Notes: a model not told the origin generated them from the letters alone. A DNA stretch of 64,000 bases from Streptomyces spiroverticillatus (GCA_014650415.1 BMUX01000025.1:25795-89794); one strand, 5' to 3'. Shown: positions 51,570 to 60,301, counted from the stretch's first letter. Numbers and translations are program-made.

Positions 51570-52466
51570 TCATGCTGCGATGGCGAGTGTATCTGCTCGT
51601 AGGTGCTGTTGTTCGAACTCGGCAGGTGAGAGGTAGTTGAGGGCGCTGTGGCGCCTGCGGGCGTTGTAGTAGGTCAGCCACTGGAAGATCTCCAGCCTCG
51701 CCTGACGCACCGTCGAGAACAGCCTCCGGTGCATCGTCTCCCTCTTGAGGCCCTGCCAGAAACTCTCGGCGAGGGCGTTGTCGTAACTCGAGCCGACCCG
51801 GCCCATGCTCCTGCGGATTCCGAACCCGTCGCAGACCTGCGCGAACGCGTCCGAGGTGTATTGCGTGCCCCTGTCCGCGTGGAAGATCACTCCGTTGACG
51901 TTGCCGCCGCGAGCCGCGACGGCCATCGTCAGGGCGTCGATGACCAGCTCGGCCCGCATGTGGGTGGCCATCGAGTAGCCGAGCACCCGGCGTGAACAGA
52001 TGTCCAGGACGCAGGCGAGATACAGCCACGAGCCGCCGACCTGCACGTATGTGATGTCGCCGCACCACTTCTCGTCCAGTTTCCGGGCGGAGAAGTCACG
52101 TTGGACGAGGTCCGGCGCGGGTGGCGCGAGCCGGTCGGGGACCGTGGTGCGCTTACGGCGCCGCAAGTGACGGCCCTCGATCCCGTTGATGCGCATCAGG
52201 CGCTCGACGCGCTTGCGGTTGACGGTGTGCCCAAAGCCCCGCAGCTCGGCATGGACGCGGCGAACTCCGTACGTGCCCTTGTGCTCGGTGTGGATCTCGC
52301 GGATCTCCGCGACCAGGGCGCCGTCCGCGGCCTGCCTCTCGCTGCGGGCCTTCGCCCCGGCGAGCCACCGGTAGAAGCCCGAGCGCGAGACCCCAAGAAC
52401 CCGGCATACCCGCTTCACACCGTAATCGGCGCGATGGGTGGAGATGAAGTCCCAGCGGCCGGTCAT
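51570..52466 (-). CDS. IS3-family transposase OrfB
   Basis: 298 residues from ATG 52466. DDE residues in EKWCGDITYVQVG, VIFHADRGTQYTS and DNALAESFWQGLKRETMH; terminal NARRRHSALNYLSPAEFEQQ. ATGA overlap with OrfA. Distinct from the OrfB proteins at 14339 and 53341. Confidence 0.92.
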   Translation of the reverse strand: MTGRWDFISTHRADYGVKRVCRVLGVSRSGFYRWLAGAKARSERQAADGALVAEIREIHTEHKGTYGVRRVHAELRGFGHTVNRKRVERLMRINGIEGRHLRRRKRTTVPDRLAPPAPDLVQRDFSARKLDEKWCGDITYVQVGGSWLYLACVLDICSRRVLGYSMATHMRAELVIDALTMAVAARGGNVNGVIFHADRGTQYTSDAFAQVCDGFGIRRSMGRVGSSYDNALAESFWQGLKRETMHRRLFSTVRQARLEIFQWLTYYNARRRHSALNYLSPAEFEQQHLRADTLAIAA

Positions 52467-52840
52467 GTCCTCATCTCCTTCGCGAAATACTGGGCCGCCC
52501 GGCGCAGGATCTCCCGCTCGAGTTCCCACTCCTTCTCGGCCTTGCGCAGCCGGCCGTTCTCCGCCCGCAGCCTCGCCAGCTCTTCGTCCCGGCCCTCTGC
52601 CGCCGGTTCTCCGCGGCGGCTGTTGTCCCGGCCCGTCTGCTCGTCGGCCTGGCGCACCCAACTGCGCAGCGTCTCGCCGGTCACCCCGACATCCGCCGCC
52701 ACCGCCGCATACGTGCGCTTCCCGCCCGCGGCCCGGTACAGCGCGACCGCATCATTCCTGAACTCCGCCGGATACGGAGACCTTCGTCCCACCAGGACAC
52801 CCTTCCTCGAATCCACAAGATCCATTGTCAGAGTGTCCAC
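52463..52840 (-). CDS. IS3-family transposase OrfA
   Basis: 125 residues. HTH (YPAEFRNDAVALYRAAGGKR, AAVAADVGVTGETLRSWVRQ) and leucine zipper (ELARLRAENGRLRKAEKEWE). GTG 52840 or ATG 52825 as start. Ends ATGA into orfB. Confidence 0.88.
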   Translation of the reverse strand: MDTLTMDLVDSRKGVLVGRRSPYPAEFRNDAVALYRAAGGKRTYAAVAADVGVTGETLRSWVRQADEQTGRDNSRRGEPAAEGRDEELARLRAENGRLRKAEKEWELEREILRRAAQYFAKEMRT

Positions 52841-52858
52841 ACCACCGGGGTCGCCTCA

Positions 52859-52964
52859 GCGTGCTCTTTGCCAGGGAGTTTGACCAGCACCACACGAGGC
52901 CGCCGCGATGATCGTCCACTTCTGCGACGACTTCGGGGTCAAGCCCGTCTGCCAGGAACTCAAC
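52859..52964 (-). other. Coding scrap between two insertion sequences
   Basis: On the minus strand FLADGLDPEVVAEVDDHRGG, then LVWCWSNSLAKSTL, looks like real protein sequence cut at both ends by IS3 elements. Family not recognised. It is all that remains of the gene that occupied this spot. Confidence 0.35.
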
Positions 52965-53035
52965 TGGGGTCTGCTGCACGATCGGGTGACCTCTGAACTG
53001 GCTTGCCCTGTGGGGCGGGTGGGAAGGATGTCGCT

Positions 53036-53344
53036 GTGCCGAAGCCTTATCCGGATGAGTTCCGGGACGATGTGGTGCGGGTCGCGAGGAACCGCGGCCC
53101 GGGTGCGACGCTGGGGCAGGTGGCCACCGATTTCGGTGTCCACGTGATGACGCTGTCGAAGTGGATGCGCCGGGCGGACATCGACGAGGTAGTGAAACCC
53201 GGAACGACCAGCCAGGAGAACGCGGAACTGCGGGAGGCCCGGCGGCGGATCAAGCTGCTGGAGCAGGAGAACGGGGTCCTGCCTCGGGCTGCGGCCTACC
53301 TGTCGCAGGCGAACCTGCCGGGAAAAGGATCTACCCGCTCGTGA
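53036..53344 (+). CDS. IS3-family transposase OrfA
   Basis: 102 residues from GTG 53036 (VPKPYPDEFRDDVVRVARNR). HTH GQVATDFGVHVMTLSKWMRR and a zipper-like ENAELREARRRIKLLEQENG. Ends in a GTGA overlap with OrfB. Confidence 0.88.
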   Translation: MPKPYPDEFRDDVVRVARNRGPGATLGQVATDFGVHVMTLSKWMRRADIDEVVKPGTTSQENAELREARRRIKLLEQENGVLPRAAAYLSQANLPGKGSTRS

Positions 53345-54198
53345 AGGAGCTGGCCGAGGACGGATGCCCCGTCACGGTCGCGTGCCGGGTGCTGAAGCTC
53401 GCCAGGCAGCCCTACTACCGATGGCTTCAACGGCCGGTGACTGACGCCGAGTTCGAGGAGGCTCATCGTGCGAACGCGTTGTGCGACGCCCACCGTGAGG
53501 ACCCGGAGTTCGGCTACTGCTTCCTGGCCGACGAGGCCCGTGACGCGGGGAAGATCATGGCGGAGCGGACCGCGTGGCGGATTTGCCGGGACAGCAGGTG
53601 GTGGAGCGTGTTCGGCAAGAAGCGCGGCAAGGTCAAGAAGGCCGGCCCGCCGGTTCACGACGATCTCGTCCGCCGCGACTTCCGTGCGGACGGCCCGAAC
53701 CGGCTCTGGCTCACCGACATCACCGAACACCCCACTGGTGAAGGGAAGTTGTACCTCTGCGCGATCAAGGACGTCTTCAGTAAGCGGATCGTCGGCTACT
53801 CCATCGACAGCCGGATGAAGTCCCGCCTGGCCGTCACAGCACTGGACAGCGCTGTTGCCCGGCGCGGGAACGTCGCCGGATGCGTGCTGCACAGCGACCG
53901 AGGATCGCAATTTCGGTCCCGCAAATTCGTCCACGCGCTCAGCCGCCACCAGATGGCCGGATCGATAGGGCAGGTCGGAGCGGCAGGCGACAACGCGGCC
54001 ATGGAGTCCTTCTTCAGCCTGCTGCAGAAGAACGTCCTCGACCGCCGAAGCTGGGCCACCCGCCAGGAACTGCGGCTCGCGATCGTGACCTGGATCGAGC
54101 GGACCTACTACCGACGCCGCAGACAGGCCTCCCTCGGCCGGCTGACCCCCGTCGAATACGAAACCGTCATGACCCCACCGGCCCTCCGGGCCGGGTGA
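53341..54198 (+). CDS. IS3-family transposase OrfB
   Basis: 285 residues from GTG 53341. DDE residues in RLWLTDITEHPTG, CVLHSDRGSQFRS and NAAMESFFSLLQKNVLDR; end TYYRRRRQASLGRLTPVEYE. Complete. Confidence 0.92.
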   Translation: MKELAEDGCPVTVACRVLKLARQPYYRWLQRPVTDAEFEEAHRANALCDAHREDPEFGYCFLADEARDAGKIMAERTAWRICRDSRWWSVFGKKRGKVKKAGPPVHDDLVRRDFRADGPNRLWLTDITEHPTGEGKLYLCAIKDVFSKRIVGYSIDSRMKSRLAVTALDSAVARRGNVAGCVLHSDRGSQFRSRKFVHALSRHQMAGSIGQVGAAGDNAAMESFFSLLQKNVLDRRSWATRQELRLAIVTWIERTYYRRRRQASLGRLTPVEYETVMTPPALRAG

Positions 54199-54233
54199 CC
54201 CAACCTGTCACCTAAAACTGCAGCAGACCCCCC

Positions 54234-54634
54234 TTGGGGTGTTCCTCCGTTGCTACGGCGCCGATACGCGGACCCCTGGCACTCGTTGGGGGCAGGGGTG
54301 TGCACGCGCGGCGCTGTTGGCGACGGCGGACCAGGGCGAGGGTGCGGCGGACGGTGTCGAGCGCCGCACCGGAGGTGAATGTCGGTGCGCAGGGTGTTCA
54401 CCAGGGCGGGGCGTTGCCGGGGTCGGACTTCTTGCGGGAGACGGAGGTCCGGTCGCGGGTGGTGTGCGGTGCCCCGCTTGTTGCCTCGGTGCACGCGTGA
54501 CATCACGTCGACAGCATCCAAGTTGTTGGTTCAAGTCACCAAGCAGCCACGTGCAGTTCATTGCCTGGCATGCATGCACATGTCATGCTCCCGACCATCT
54601 CCCCATGGAACACGCGTAGAACGGACGGCCTTCG
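54234..54634. other. No gene seen
   Basis: 400 bases between the IS and the secreted nuclease gene. The last ~120 bases are AT-richer and must hold the nuclease promoter. No operator-like repeat was noticed. Confidence 0.45.
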
Positions 54635-55444
54635 ATGCCCGGAACGCTGACCCGCACCCCCCGCTGGAGGAGCGTGGCGCTCGCCACGTCGGCCGTCATG
54701 GCGGCCTTCACGCTTCCCACGATGACGGCCACCCCGGCCGGCGCGACGACGACCGCATACGACTCGACGTACTACAAGAACGCGATCGGCAAGACGGGTA
54801 CGACGCTGAAGTCCGCGCTGCACACGATCATCAGCAGCCAGACGAAGATCTCGTACTCCGCGGTCTGGAACGTGCTCAAGGTCACCGACCAAGACCCGAA
54901 CAACAGCAGCAACGTGATCCTGTTGTACAGCGGTGTCTCGCGCAGCAAGTCACTCAACGGCGGCGGCGTCGGCGACTGGAACCGCGAGCACACGTGGGCC
55001 AAGTCCCACGGCAACTTCGGTGAGGCGACCGGCCCCGGTACGGATCTGCACCATCTGCGCTCGGCGGACGTCACCGTCAACAGCATCCGCGGCAACCTGG
55101 ACTTCGACAACGGCGGCAGCCCGGTGGCCAACGGCGGGGGCAGCCTCAAGGATTCCGACTCCTTCGAGCCACGCGACGCGGACAAGGGCGACGTAGCCCG
55201 CATGATTCTTTACATGGCTGTGCGCTACGAGGGAGGCGACGGCTGGGCCGACCTGGAACCGAACGATCAGGTCAACAACGGAAGCAACCCATACATAGGC
55301 AAGTTGTCCGTGCTCAAGAAATGGAATGACGAGGATCCGCCGAGCGCCTTCGAGGAGAAGCGCAACCAGGCGATCTACGACACGTACCAGCACAACCGCA
55401 ACCCGTTCATCGACCACCCGGAGTGGGTCGAGGCGATCTGGTAG
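54635..55444 (+). CDS. Secreted endonuclease I family nuclease
   Basis: 269 residues. Signal peptide (VALATSAVMAAFTLPTMTAT, cleavage after PAGA). The catalytic site of the EndA/NucM family is visible: VGDWNREHTWAKSHGNF, TDLHHLRSADVTVNSIRGNL and EPRDADKGDVARMILYMAVR. It hydrolyses extracellular DNA/RNA with a metal ion, probably for nutrition or DNA clearance during development (family knowledge). The gene is alone, in a region of remnants. Confidence 0.9.
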   Translation: MPGTLTRTPRWRSVALATSAVMAAFTLPTMTATPAGATTTAYDSTYYKNAIGKTGTTLKSALHTIISSQTKISYSAVWNVLKVTDQDPNNSSNVILLYSGVSRSKSLNGGGVGDWNREHTWAKSHGNFGEATGPGTDLHHLRSADVTVNSIRGNLDFDNGGSPVANGGGSLKDSDSFEPRDADKGDVARMILYMAVRYEGGDGWADLEPNDQVNNGSNPYIGKLSVLKKWNDEDPPSAFEEKRNQAIYDTYQHNRNPFIDHPEWVEAIW

Positions 55445-55449
55445 ACGGC

Positions 55450-55796
55450 CCGGCGACGCAGCCCGTCCCGCCCTGAGCTCCCCGTCCCCAGGAAGTTCAG
55501 GGCATGTGCCGTTCCGGGCTTACTTTGGGCTGGTCACCTCACCCGTGTCCCACCAGGGGATGGCGGCCGGGGACAGCAGCGACGCGGCGGCCAGCACGGA
55601 GACCAGGGCCAGGGACCGGGGCCGTGACGGTCCTGCCTCCTGTCGTGCTGACCTCACCGTGCAGAACATCCGCACTCGCCCAAAGGGTCCGTTCCCAGAG
55701 CAGGATCAGACAGGTGTGCACTGTCGGTTTCCGAAGTCGCGAGCACGGGTGAGCTCGTGATTCGCTGTCGTGTGCGGGGAACTGTGAACGCGCCGG
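55450..55796. other. No gene seen
   Basis: About 350 bases after the nuclease gene without a supported gene. The frame continuing from the radical-SAM remnant runs through here on the minus strand but has lost family similarity. Confidence 0.4.
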
Positions 55797-56090
55797 ACGG
55801 CCGAACTCGCGCTGCATGTCGGCGAGTGTCACCGTGCCCATCAGGGTGGTGCGGGCGGCACGGGCGAGATCGCTGATGCCCAGCGGGAAGCGGGGCAGCG
55901 GGAAGTTCTCGGGGTGGTACAGGGTGGCGATGAACGTGTTGGGGCGTGACAGCCGTCCGAGGGTGGCGGTGTTCAGATCGGCGGGGCACAGCCACGTCGA
56001 GGGCATGTCCAGCGTGTTGTTCTCCTGCATCCACCACGCTGGCCAGAGGTATGTACTCAGCGGCCCCCGGACAAATCGACTACCACCCAC
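55797..56090 (-). pseudogene. B12-binding radical SAM protein, N-terminal remnant
   Basis: From GTG 56090: TYLWPAWWMQENNTLDMPST, WLCPADLNTATLGRLSRPNT, FIATLYHPENFPLPRFPLGI, SDLARAARTTLMGTVTLADM. I recognise this as the opening of radical SAM proteins with a cobalamin-binding N-terminus found in Streptomyces peptide-modification loci. Similarity stops after ~98 codons, before any CxxxCxxC cluster. The enzyme is lost. Confidence 0.6.
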
Positions 56091-56345
56091 CGGCCGTCGT
56101 TCCGCTCGATGAGGACGAGACGGCGGTCCAGGGTTCCGATAACGCGGACCCGTTTCACGTACGAACTGGCGTAGTCCTCGATCCAGGCCCGCAGCCGGTT
56201 GGGCGCGACGAACAGGGGGTTGAGAGCGGCAGTGGGGTCGTCCCGTTCTTCTCGGCGGGAGAAGTCCGAGTTGGCCAGGTGTCATGCGGTGAGGAGACGG
56301 TGCGTGTGCTCTTCGTACCTGGCGTGCAGGTCACCCTCCGTTGGT
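56057..56345 (-). pseudogene. Remnant of the gene preceding the radical SAM protein
   Basis: GDLHARYEEHTHRLLTA, then TGA in place of a sense codon, then HLANSDFSRREERDDPTAAL, FVAPNRLRAWIEDYASSYVK and RLVLIERNDGRWVVVDLSGG to a stop at 56057. The same frame is kept, so a single nonsense change is visible. The 3' end overlaps the radical SAM start, as in an operon. Family not recognised; the end looks like a small beta-rich domain. Confidence 0.5.
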
Positions 56346-56422
56346 GGTGTGCCTGTACGGGTTGGGGGTGCGGTAGAGGCGCGGTGGGCCCGTCGCGGGC
56401 GGCGGGCCCACCTGCCTGACTG

Positions 56423-56746
56423 CTAGGGGTGTGGGATGGCGGACTGCACGCGCTGGAGTGCAGTAGCCAGATCCCGGCAGTAGTCGCGAAGTACGTCCGG
56501 GTTTCCCGGCTCGGCGCACCCGTTGTTCGTCAGGGAGCCTGCTCGGTGGCAGGCATGCTTCACCCCGCGCCGCTGGTGTTCGGCCACGAGGTTGTAGTTG
56601 ACCTGGGGGAGCAGTGTTTGAGCGGCGGTCACAAGGTCCTTGGCCAGCTCCAGGTAGTCCTCGTGCGACCGTTCGCCGGGGAACTGGGTGGTGGCGGAGA
56701 CCAGGCGTCCGGCGATCCACCGTGGGGTGACCGTGTCGCTGCTCAT
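56423..56746 (-). CDS. Small helical protein, last gene of an eight-gene operon
   Basis: 107 residues from ATG 56746 (ATGA overlap). DTVTPRWIAGRLVSATTQFP, YLELAKDLVTAAQTLLPQVN, DVLRDYCRDLATALQRVQSA. Predicted helical bundle with two Cys; no family named. It shares the LATALQRVQ-type pattern with helical domains of the two larger proteins of the operon, hinting at a common binding role. Confidence 0.6.
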   Translation of the reverse strand: MSSDTVTPRWIAGRLVSATTQFPGERSHEDYLELAKDLVTAAQTLLPQVNYNLVAEHQRRGVKHACHRAGSLTNNGCAEPGNPDVLRDYCRDLATALQRVQSAIPHP

Positions 56747-57204
56747 GCTGCCACCCTGAGTCCGCGCTCGTGCGCGGCCTCGTCGCCGACCCTGCGAACG
56801 ATCTGGAAGTAGTGCTCCACGGGTGCCTTGGCCCACGCTTCGCGGGCCCATTCCCAGTAGTCCATTCCGGAGGGTCCGTCGAGGAAGTCGGCGAGCTGGG
56901 TGCGCAGGTGTTCCTCGCTGATGAGGCCCGCCGCGTGCTGGTGCGCCCAGTAGGACACCCAGGCGTTGCACTGCACCAGGGTCTTCTTCTCCTCGGGTGT
57001 TGTGCCCTCCAGCAGCTTGCTGCCGTAGTCGGCGCAGTTCATCAGCAGGCTCAAGTGGTGGCCGGCGGCGGTCTGGACGCGGGCGCGCTTACTGTCGCGG
57101 GCGTCCTGGACGCGCTGACGTTCGCGGTTGCGGGCCGACAGGACGGTATGGGCGGCCAAGACCGCCACACCAGCGGCCAGCAGAACGGTGAGGGGGTTCT
57201 TCAC
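56743..57204 (-). CDS. Membrane-anchored protein with cytoplasmic helical domain
   Basis: 153 residues from GTG 57204 behind CTGGAGGAC. One N-terminal membrane helix (PLTVLLAAGVAVLAAHTVLS), a basic coil (RNRERQRVQDARDSKRARVQ), then a helical domain: LSLLMNCADYGSKLLEGTTP, WVSYWAHQHAAGLISEEHLR and MDYWEWAREAWAKAPVEHYF. It resembles small Streptomyces proteins annotated DUF6082, but I am not certain. 96 bases separate it from the gene before, the only real gap in the operon, so it may have its own promoter. Confidence 0.65.
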   Translation of the reverse strand: MKNPLTVLLAAGVAVLAAHTVLSARNRERQRVQDARDSKRARVQTAAGHHLSLLMNCADYGSKLLEGTTPEEKKTLVQCNAWVSYWAHQHAAGLISEEHLRTQLADFLDGPSGMDYWEWAREAWAKAPVEHYFQIVRRVGDEAAHERGLRVAA

Positions 57205-57300
57205 GGTGTCCTCCAGAAAGGGGTGTCGGTGGGGTGCGGTGATCCGCGTTGGGGCGGGGCGCGGCTGCGCGTGCCGCAGTAGGCACTGGGCACCGGGGGC

Positions 57301-58170
57301 CTAGGTGACGGGTTCGAGGGGCATGGCGGGATCGTGGGGGGTCTGCGTGGCAAGGACGGCGGCCAGTTCCCTGACGCAGCGGGCGATCTGCTGCACGTGG
57401 TGCAACGCGCCCAGCTCCCGCGGCTCCCCAGGGTTACCGCGCAGGGCGGTCTCGGTCTGGGCCACCAGGCGCATGCCGTTCAGCAGCGCCGCCCGGTGCC
57501 CGGCCTGAAGGGTGGCAGGGATGCAGCTGGTGTTGATGGCGTGCGCGGTCGTCCAGAAGAGCCTGGTGAGGTCGTCGGCGGCCCGCTGGAGGCTGCGCCA
57601 GTCCGGCGGCATGCTCCAGGTGATCACGGCAGAGGCTTCGGCCCGGACATGCGCCGGATCGACGGCACCGGGGGTGTCCAGGGGCAGCAGCCGCCGCTGG
57701 TAGGCCAGGCTGACCGCCTGCGCGGCGGTGGTGGCGCCCAGCGCTTCGCGGACGTCCTTGATGCAGCCCTTCGCCGTGCGCCCGCTGATGTGGAAGGCAG
57801 AGCGGACTTCCTCGGCACCGCCGCCCCGGGCGAGGATGCGCAGCACCTGGAGCTGCCTCTCCCGCACCACCGGGCAGGTTCCACGCGGGAGGGGCGGCAG
57901 CGCGATGTGCCCCTCGCGGTAGGCGGTGCTGACCATGACGGCCCGCGGTTGATCCATACCGATCTTCAGGTGCTGGCGGATCTTCCCAAGGCGCTGCCGG
58001 AGCGTGCTCAGGGACATGAACTCGCTGGACGCGATGGACTCGTTGGTCTGTCCCAGCGCCACCTTCTCCAGGATGCTGTGCTCCTGTGCGCTCAGCCGTG
58101 CGGGTTCGGGCCCGGCAGAGTGCGGCGTCGGGCGGGCGGTGACCGAGGCCGACCCGGGGTGCGCGGTCAT
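57301..58170 (-). CDS. Regulator with two LuxR-type helix-turn-helix units
   Basis: 289 residues from ATG 58170 (ATGA overlap). First HTH: LSAQEHSILEKVALGQTNES through STLRQRLGKIRQHLKIG. Second: RERQLQVLRILARGGGAEEV through AKGCIKDVREALGA. The C-terminal half is a helical domain (LQRAADDLTRLFWTTAHAIN, HHVQQIARCVRELAAVLATQ). Two GerE-like units in one chain are unusual; the second lacks the classic TVK recognition pattern. It is the only obvious DNA-binding protein of the operon. Confidence 0.72.
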   Translation of the reverse strand: MTAHPGSASVTARPTPHSAGPEPARLSAQEHSILEKVALGQTNESIASSEFMSLSTLRQRLGKIRQHLKIGMDQPRAVMVSTAYREGHIALPPLPRGTCPVVRERQLQVLRILARGGGAEEVRSAFHISGRTAKGCIKDVREALGATTAAQAVSLAYQRRLLPLDTPGAVDPAHVRAEASAVITWSMPPDWRSLQRAADDLTRLFWTTAHAINTSCIPATLQAGHRAALLNGMRLVAQTETALRGNPGEPRELGALHHVQQIARCVRELAAVLATQTPHDPAMPLEPVT

Positions 58171-58757
58171 GAGAAGTCCTTCCGGAAGGGGGAGGCAGAG
58201 CAGCCGGTTGCCAGCAGGGGGCTGTCCAGCGGGGCGTACGGCACAGGGTGGGCACCAAGCGCCGGCGAGGGGCTGGTGCTGGCAGGCCACTGCCGGCACC
58301 CGGTCTCCGGCCCCGCCTCGGGGGTGCGTGCCGCGGGTTGCGGGGGAAGGGGCGGCGGCGTGATGGCCGGTGCGGCACCGATCTCGATGAGGTGCTCCAC
58401 CAGGTGTTCCACGGCACGGGCGCAGTGCCGCAGATGGTGCAGGTCCCCGCTGGGGCCGGTATCCACCGCATACAGGGCGTGCGCCGCCCGCGTGATCAGT
58501 CCGTCGAGCCCGGCGGCATTGCCCGGCGCCGCCCATACCGGGTGCTTGAGGTGGGGCAGGGCAAGAGCGGTGAGTTCCCGCAGCCCGTCGCGAAGCCGCG
58601 CCTGCACCCAGGAGATCGCCTCCTCGGGCAGCGCCACGTGGTCGAGGGCGTCCGCGAGGGCGTCCAGCACCGCATCCAGCGGTTCGTCTCCTTGAAGGTG
58701 CAGCAGGACGCGGACCAGGGCACCGTCGGAGTCGTTGAAGCGGAGCGGAACGCTCAT
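58167..58757 (-). CDS. Helical protein of the operon, unrecognised
   Basis: 196 residues from ATG 58757 (ATGA overlap on both sides). An N-terminal beta-like segment (VPLRFNDSDGALVRVLLHLQ), helices (LDALADALDHVALPEEAISW, LHHLRHCARAVEHLVEHLIE), then a Pro-rich tail. The LHHLRHCARAVEHLV helix matches LHHVQQIARCVRELA of the next protein, so the two share a domain. No enzyme motifs. Confidence 0.6.
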   Translation of the reverse strand: MSVPLRFNDSDGALVRVLLHLQGDEPLDAVLDALADALDHVALPEEAISWVQARLRDGLRELTALALPHLKHPVWAAPGNAAGLDGLITRAAHALYAVDTGPSGDLHHLRHCARAVEHLVEHLIEIGAAPAITPPPLPPQPAARTPEAGPETGCRQWPASTSPSPALGAHPVPYAPLDSPLLATGCSASPFRKDFS

Positions 58758-58948
58758 GACAGCCCCTCTTCTTCACGTTGCCTGGCGTGGGTGTCGGGCA
58801 CCGGCTCGGTGTCCGGGCTCTCGACGTCGGACGTGTCGGAGCCGATGGAGGACGGAGGCCGGGTGGTCAGCCAGGCGAAGCCGATCAGCAGCAGCGCCGC
58901 GATGCCGATGACCCACCAGTCGCGGGGGTCCTGTAACTCGGGCACCAT
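58754..58948 (-). CDS. 64-residue single-span membrane protein
   Basis: ATG 58948 overlaps the preceding stop as TGATG. VPELQDPRDWWVIGIAALLL then IGFAWLTTR is a membrane helix; the acidic tail (DTSDVESPDTEPVPDTHARQ) is cytoplasmic by the positive-inside rule. Ends ATGA into the next gene. An upstream GTG (58960) is possible but less well coupled. Confidence 0.62.
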   Translation of the reverse strand: MVPELQDPRDWWVIGIAALLLIGFAWLTTRPPSSIGSDTSDVESPDTEPVPDTHARQREEEGLS

Positions 58949-59427
58949 CACCTCACCCACTGGCCGTCGATGTGCGAGAGGAAGCAGCCGCGGTCGATGA
59001 GCTGCCGCAGGAGGTGTTCGTAGGTGCCCGCGTCCCGGCTTACGTCGGCGGTCGTGCGCGTCAGAATGCCGTCGGCCCGGCCCTCGGTCACCGCAGTCAG
59101 CGCCTGCGACCAGGCCGACAGCCCGGCGGGGGCGGGCGGGCTGTCCCTGTCGTCGCTGGTGTCGAAGAACACGTCGTACAGCCGCACCTCCAGGAACCGG
59201 GCGTGAGCCTCGATCACCTCCCGGACGTACGTCTCCGTCTCACCGGCACACAGACGCGCGTACCCGGCGACCCGGGCGCCGGGCTCGTGAGCAGGGCGCA
59301 AAGCCTGCCGTTCACCAGCACGCCGCAGCGCCGTCAGCCGGCGCGCGGGGTTTGCCGGGTGGAGCTCCGGACGCCACCGGCGGTCCGGGTCGCCGTCCGC
59401 GAGCCAGGCCACCTGGTACTGCTTCAC
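58948..59427 (-). CDS. Unrecognised 159-residue protein of the operon
   Basis: GTG 59427 follows CGGAGG and overlaps the previous stop (GTGA). KQYQVAWLADGDPDRRWRPE, YVREVIEAHARFLEVRLYDV, LSAWSQALTAVTEGRADGIL, TYEHLLRQLIDRGCFLSHID. Alpha/beta, with a region (EGRADGILTRTTADVSRD) reminiscent of the nucleotide-dependent resolvase-like fold, where RADGILTR resembles the region around the serine-recombinase core. The catalytic Ser-Arg start is absent. No function assigned. Confidence 0.58.
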   Translation of the reverse strand: MKQYQVAWLADGDPDRRWRPELHPANPARRLTALRRAGERQALRPAHEPGARVAGYARLCAGETETYVREVIEAHARFLEVRLYDVFFDTSDDRDSPPAPAGLSAWSQALTAVTEGRADGILTRTTADVSRDAGTYEHLLRQLIDRGCFLSHIDGQWVR

Positions 59428-59819
59428 GCTGCACCTCCGCCGGAGAGGAGGGCCTGGACGGTCTTCCCGCCCGCGTCCTCGTGCATGGACCACCTCAGCG
59501 ACGGCACGCAACTGATCGCCGTTTCGGCATCGAGCTCGGCATCGCCGCCGGAGACCTCCAGGAGGAGGAACCCGTCGTCCCTGACGGTGAGGGAGGCCGT
59601 CAGCGGCTTCACGTGCCGTACATCGGCGGCCCACAGATCGCCCAGAACGAAGAGGACCAGATAGGCGAGCGTGTCGGCCGCACTCTGGACGTCTCCGTCC
59701 CACCGGGCCTCAGTCAGTACGGTCTGCGCCCACACGCGGGCCTTACGGGGAGCGGCGGGAGCGTACGGGTACGTGGTCTCGCGCGACCGTGCGGTCTGCT
59801 CAGCAAGGGGCACGGTCAC
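59424..59819 (-). CDS. Unrecognised protein next to the ATP-binding gene
   Basis: 131 residues from GTG 59819 (GTGA overlap). WAQTVLTEARWDGDVQSAAD, TLAYLVLFVLGDLWAADVRH, VRDDGFLLLEVSGGDAELDA, SLRWSMHEDAGGKTVQALLS. The beta pattern recalls a GHKL-like sheet without ATP motifs. Possibly a degenerate partner of the ATP-binding protein encoded immediately upstream. Confidence 0.58.
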   Translation of the reverse strand: MTVPLAEQTARSRETTYPYAPAAPRKARVWAQTVLTEARWDGDVQSAADTLAYLVLFVLGDLWAADVRHVKPLTASLTVRDDGFLLLEVSGGDAELDAETAISCVPSLRWSMHEDAGGKTVQALLSGGGAA

Positions 59820-60301
59820 CGCTGCACCTCCAGCGGCGATGCGGCAAGGCGCGCCCACACCCGCAGGTTGGCGCCCCGGTGGGTGTAGCCCCACTCGCTC
59901 GCCAGGACCGCCACGATCATCAGGCCGCGCCCGGACTCGTCCGTCAGGGACGTCGCCCGCACGATCGGCTCCTGGTCGCCGGCTCCGCTCTCGACCGAGA
60001 TCAGCAGCGAGTCCTCGCAGCGACGCATTTCCATCACCACGTCGCCCACGCCGTGGTGCAGCGCGTTGGCCACCAGTTCCGTGACCACGTAGGCCACCGC
60101 GTCACGCAGTTCCGGCGCTTGGTCGTATGGGGAGCGCTTCAGCGCCAGGTCGGCGTCACGCCGTATGCGCCGCACCCACACCGCGTCGTCGTCGACGCGA
60201 CCCCGGCTGAAGGCCACGGACAGCGACGCGCACTGCGCGAGCGAAACGGTGGGTACGAGGGGCTCCAGAAGAGCCGGACTACGGGTCATTGGGAGAGTCA
60301 T
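59816..60301 (-). CDS. ATP-binding (GHKL) regulatory protein heading the operon
   Basis: 161 residues from ATG 60301 (AGAGGAC upstream). N-box VAYVVTELVANALHHGVGDV with Glu and Asn intact, G-box DESGRGLMIVAVLASEWGY. Same family as 41369-41974 and the RsbW-like proteins, here with all ATP-site residues. Divergent from an XRE/DUF397 pair, the same arrangement as at 41 kb. First of eight genes running to 56423 with overlapping ends. Confidence 0.85.
   Translation of the reverse strand: MTLPMTRSPALLEPLVPTVSLAQCASLSVAFSRGRVDDDAVWVRRIRRDADLALKRSPYDQAPELRDAVAYVVTELVANALHHGVGDVVMEMRRCEDSLLISVESGAGDQEPIVRATSLTDESGRGLMIVAVLASEWGYTHRGANLRVWARLAASPLEVQR

Larger units (their letters stand above)
51538..52858 (-). 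mobile_element. IS3-family insertion sequence
   Basis: 1321 bp from TGAGGCG (51538) to CGCCTCA (52858), the TG...CA ends typical of IS3. The terminal repeats extend over ~25 bases with mismatches: TGAGGCGTCCCCCGG and GTGTGGACAC on the left match TGAGGCGACCCCGG and GTGTGGACAC read inward from the right. Both transposase genes are intact. A target duplication could not be established. Confidence 0.88.
52965..54233 (+). mobile_element. IS3-family insertion sequence
   Basis: About 1.27 kb. TGGGGTCTGCTGCA at the left (52965) matches the inward-read right end GGGGTCTGCTGCAG (54220-54233), with a further GGTGAC shared at 10-16 bases inside. Both transposase frames are intact. Only ~106 bases separate it from the previous IS, so this is a nested hotspot. 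Confidence 0.8.

Noticed and set aside
58948..59427. Serine recombinase call from RADGILTR
   Set aside because: The catalytic Ser and neighbouring Arg residues of resolvases are missing, and the protein is a member of a regulatory operon.
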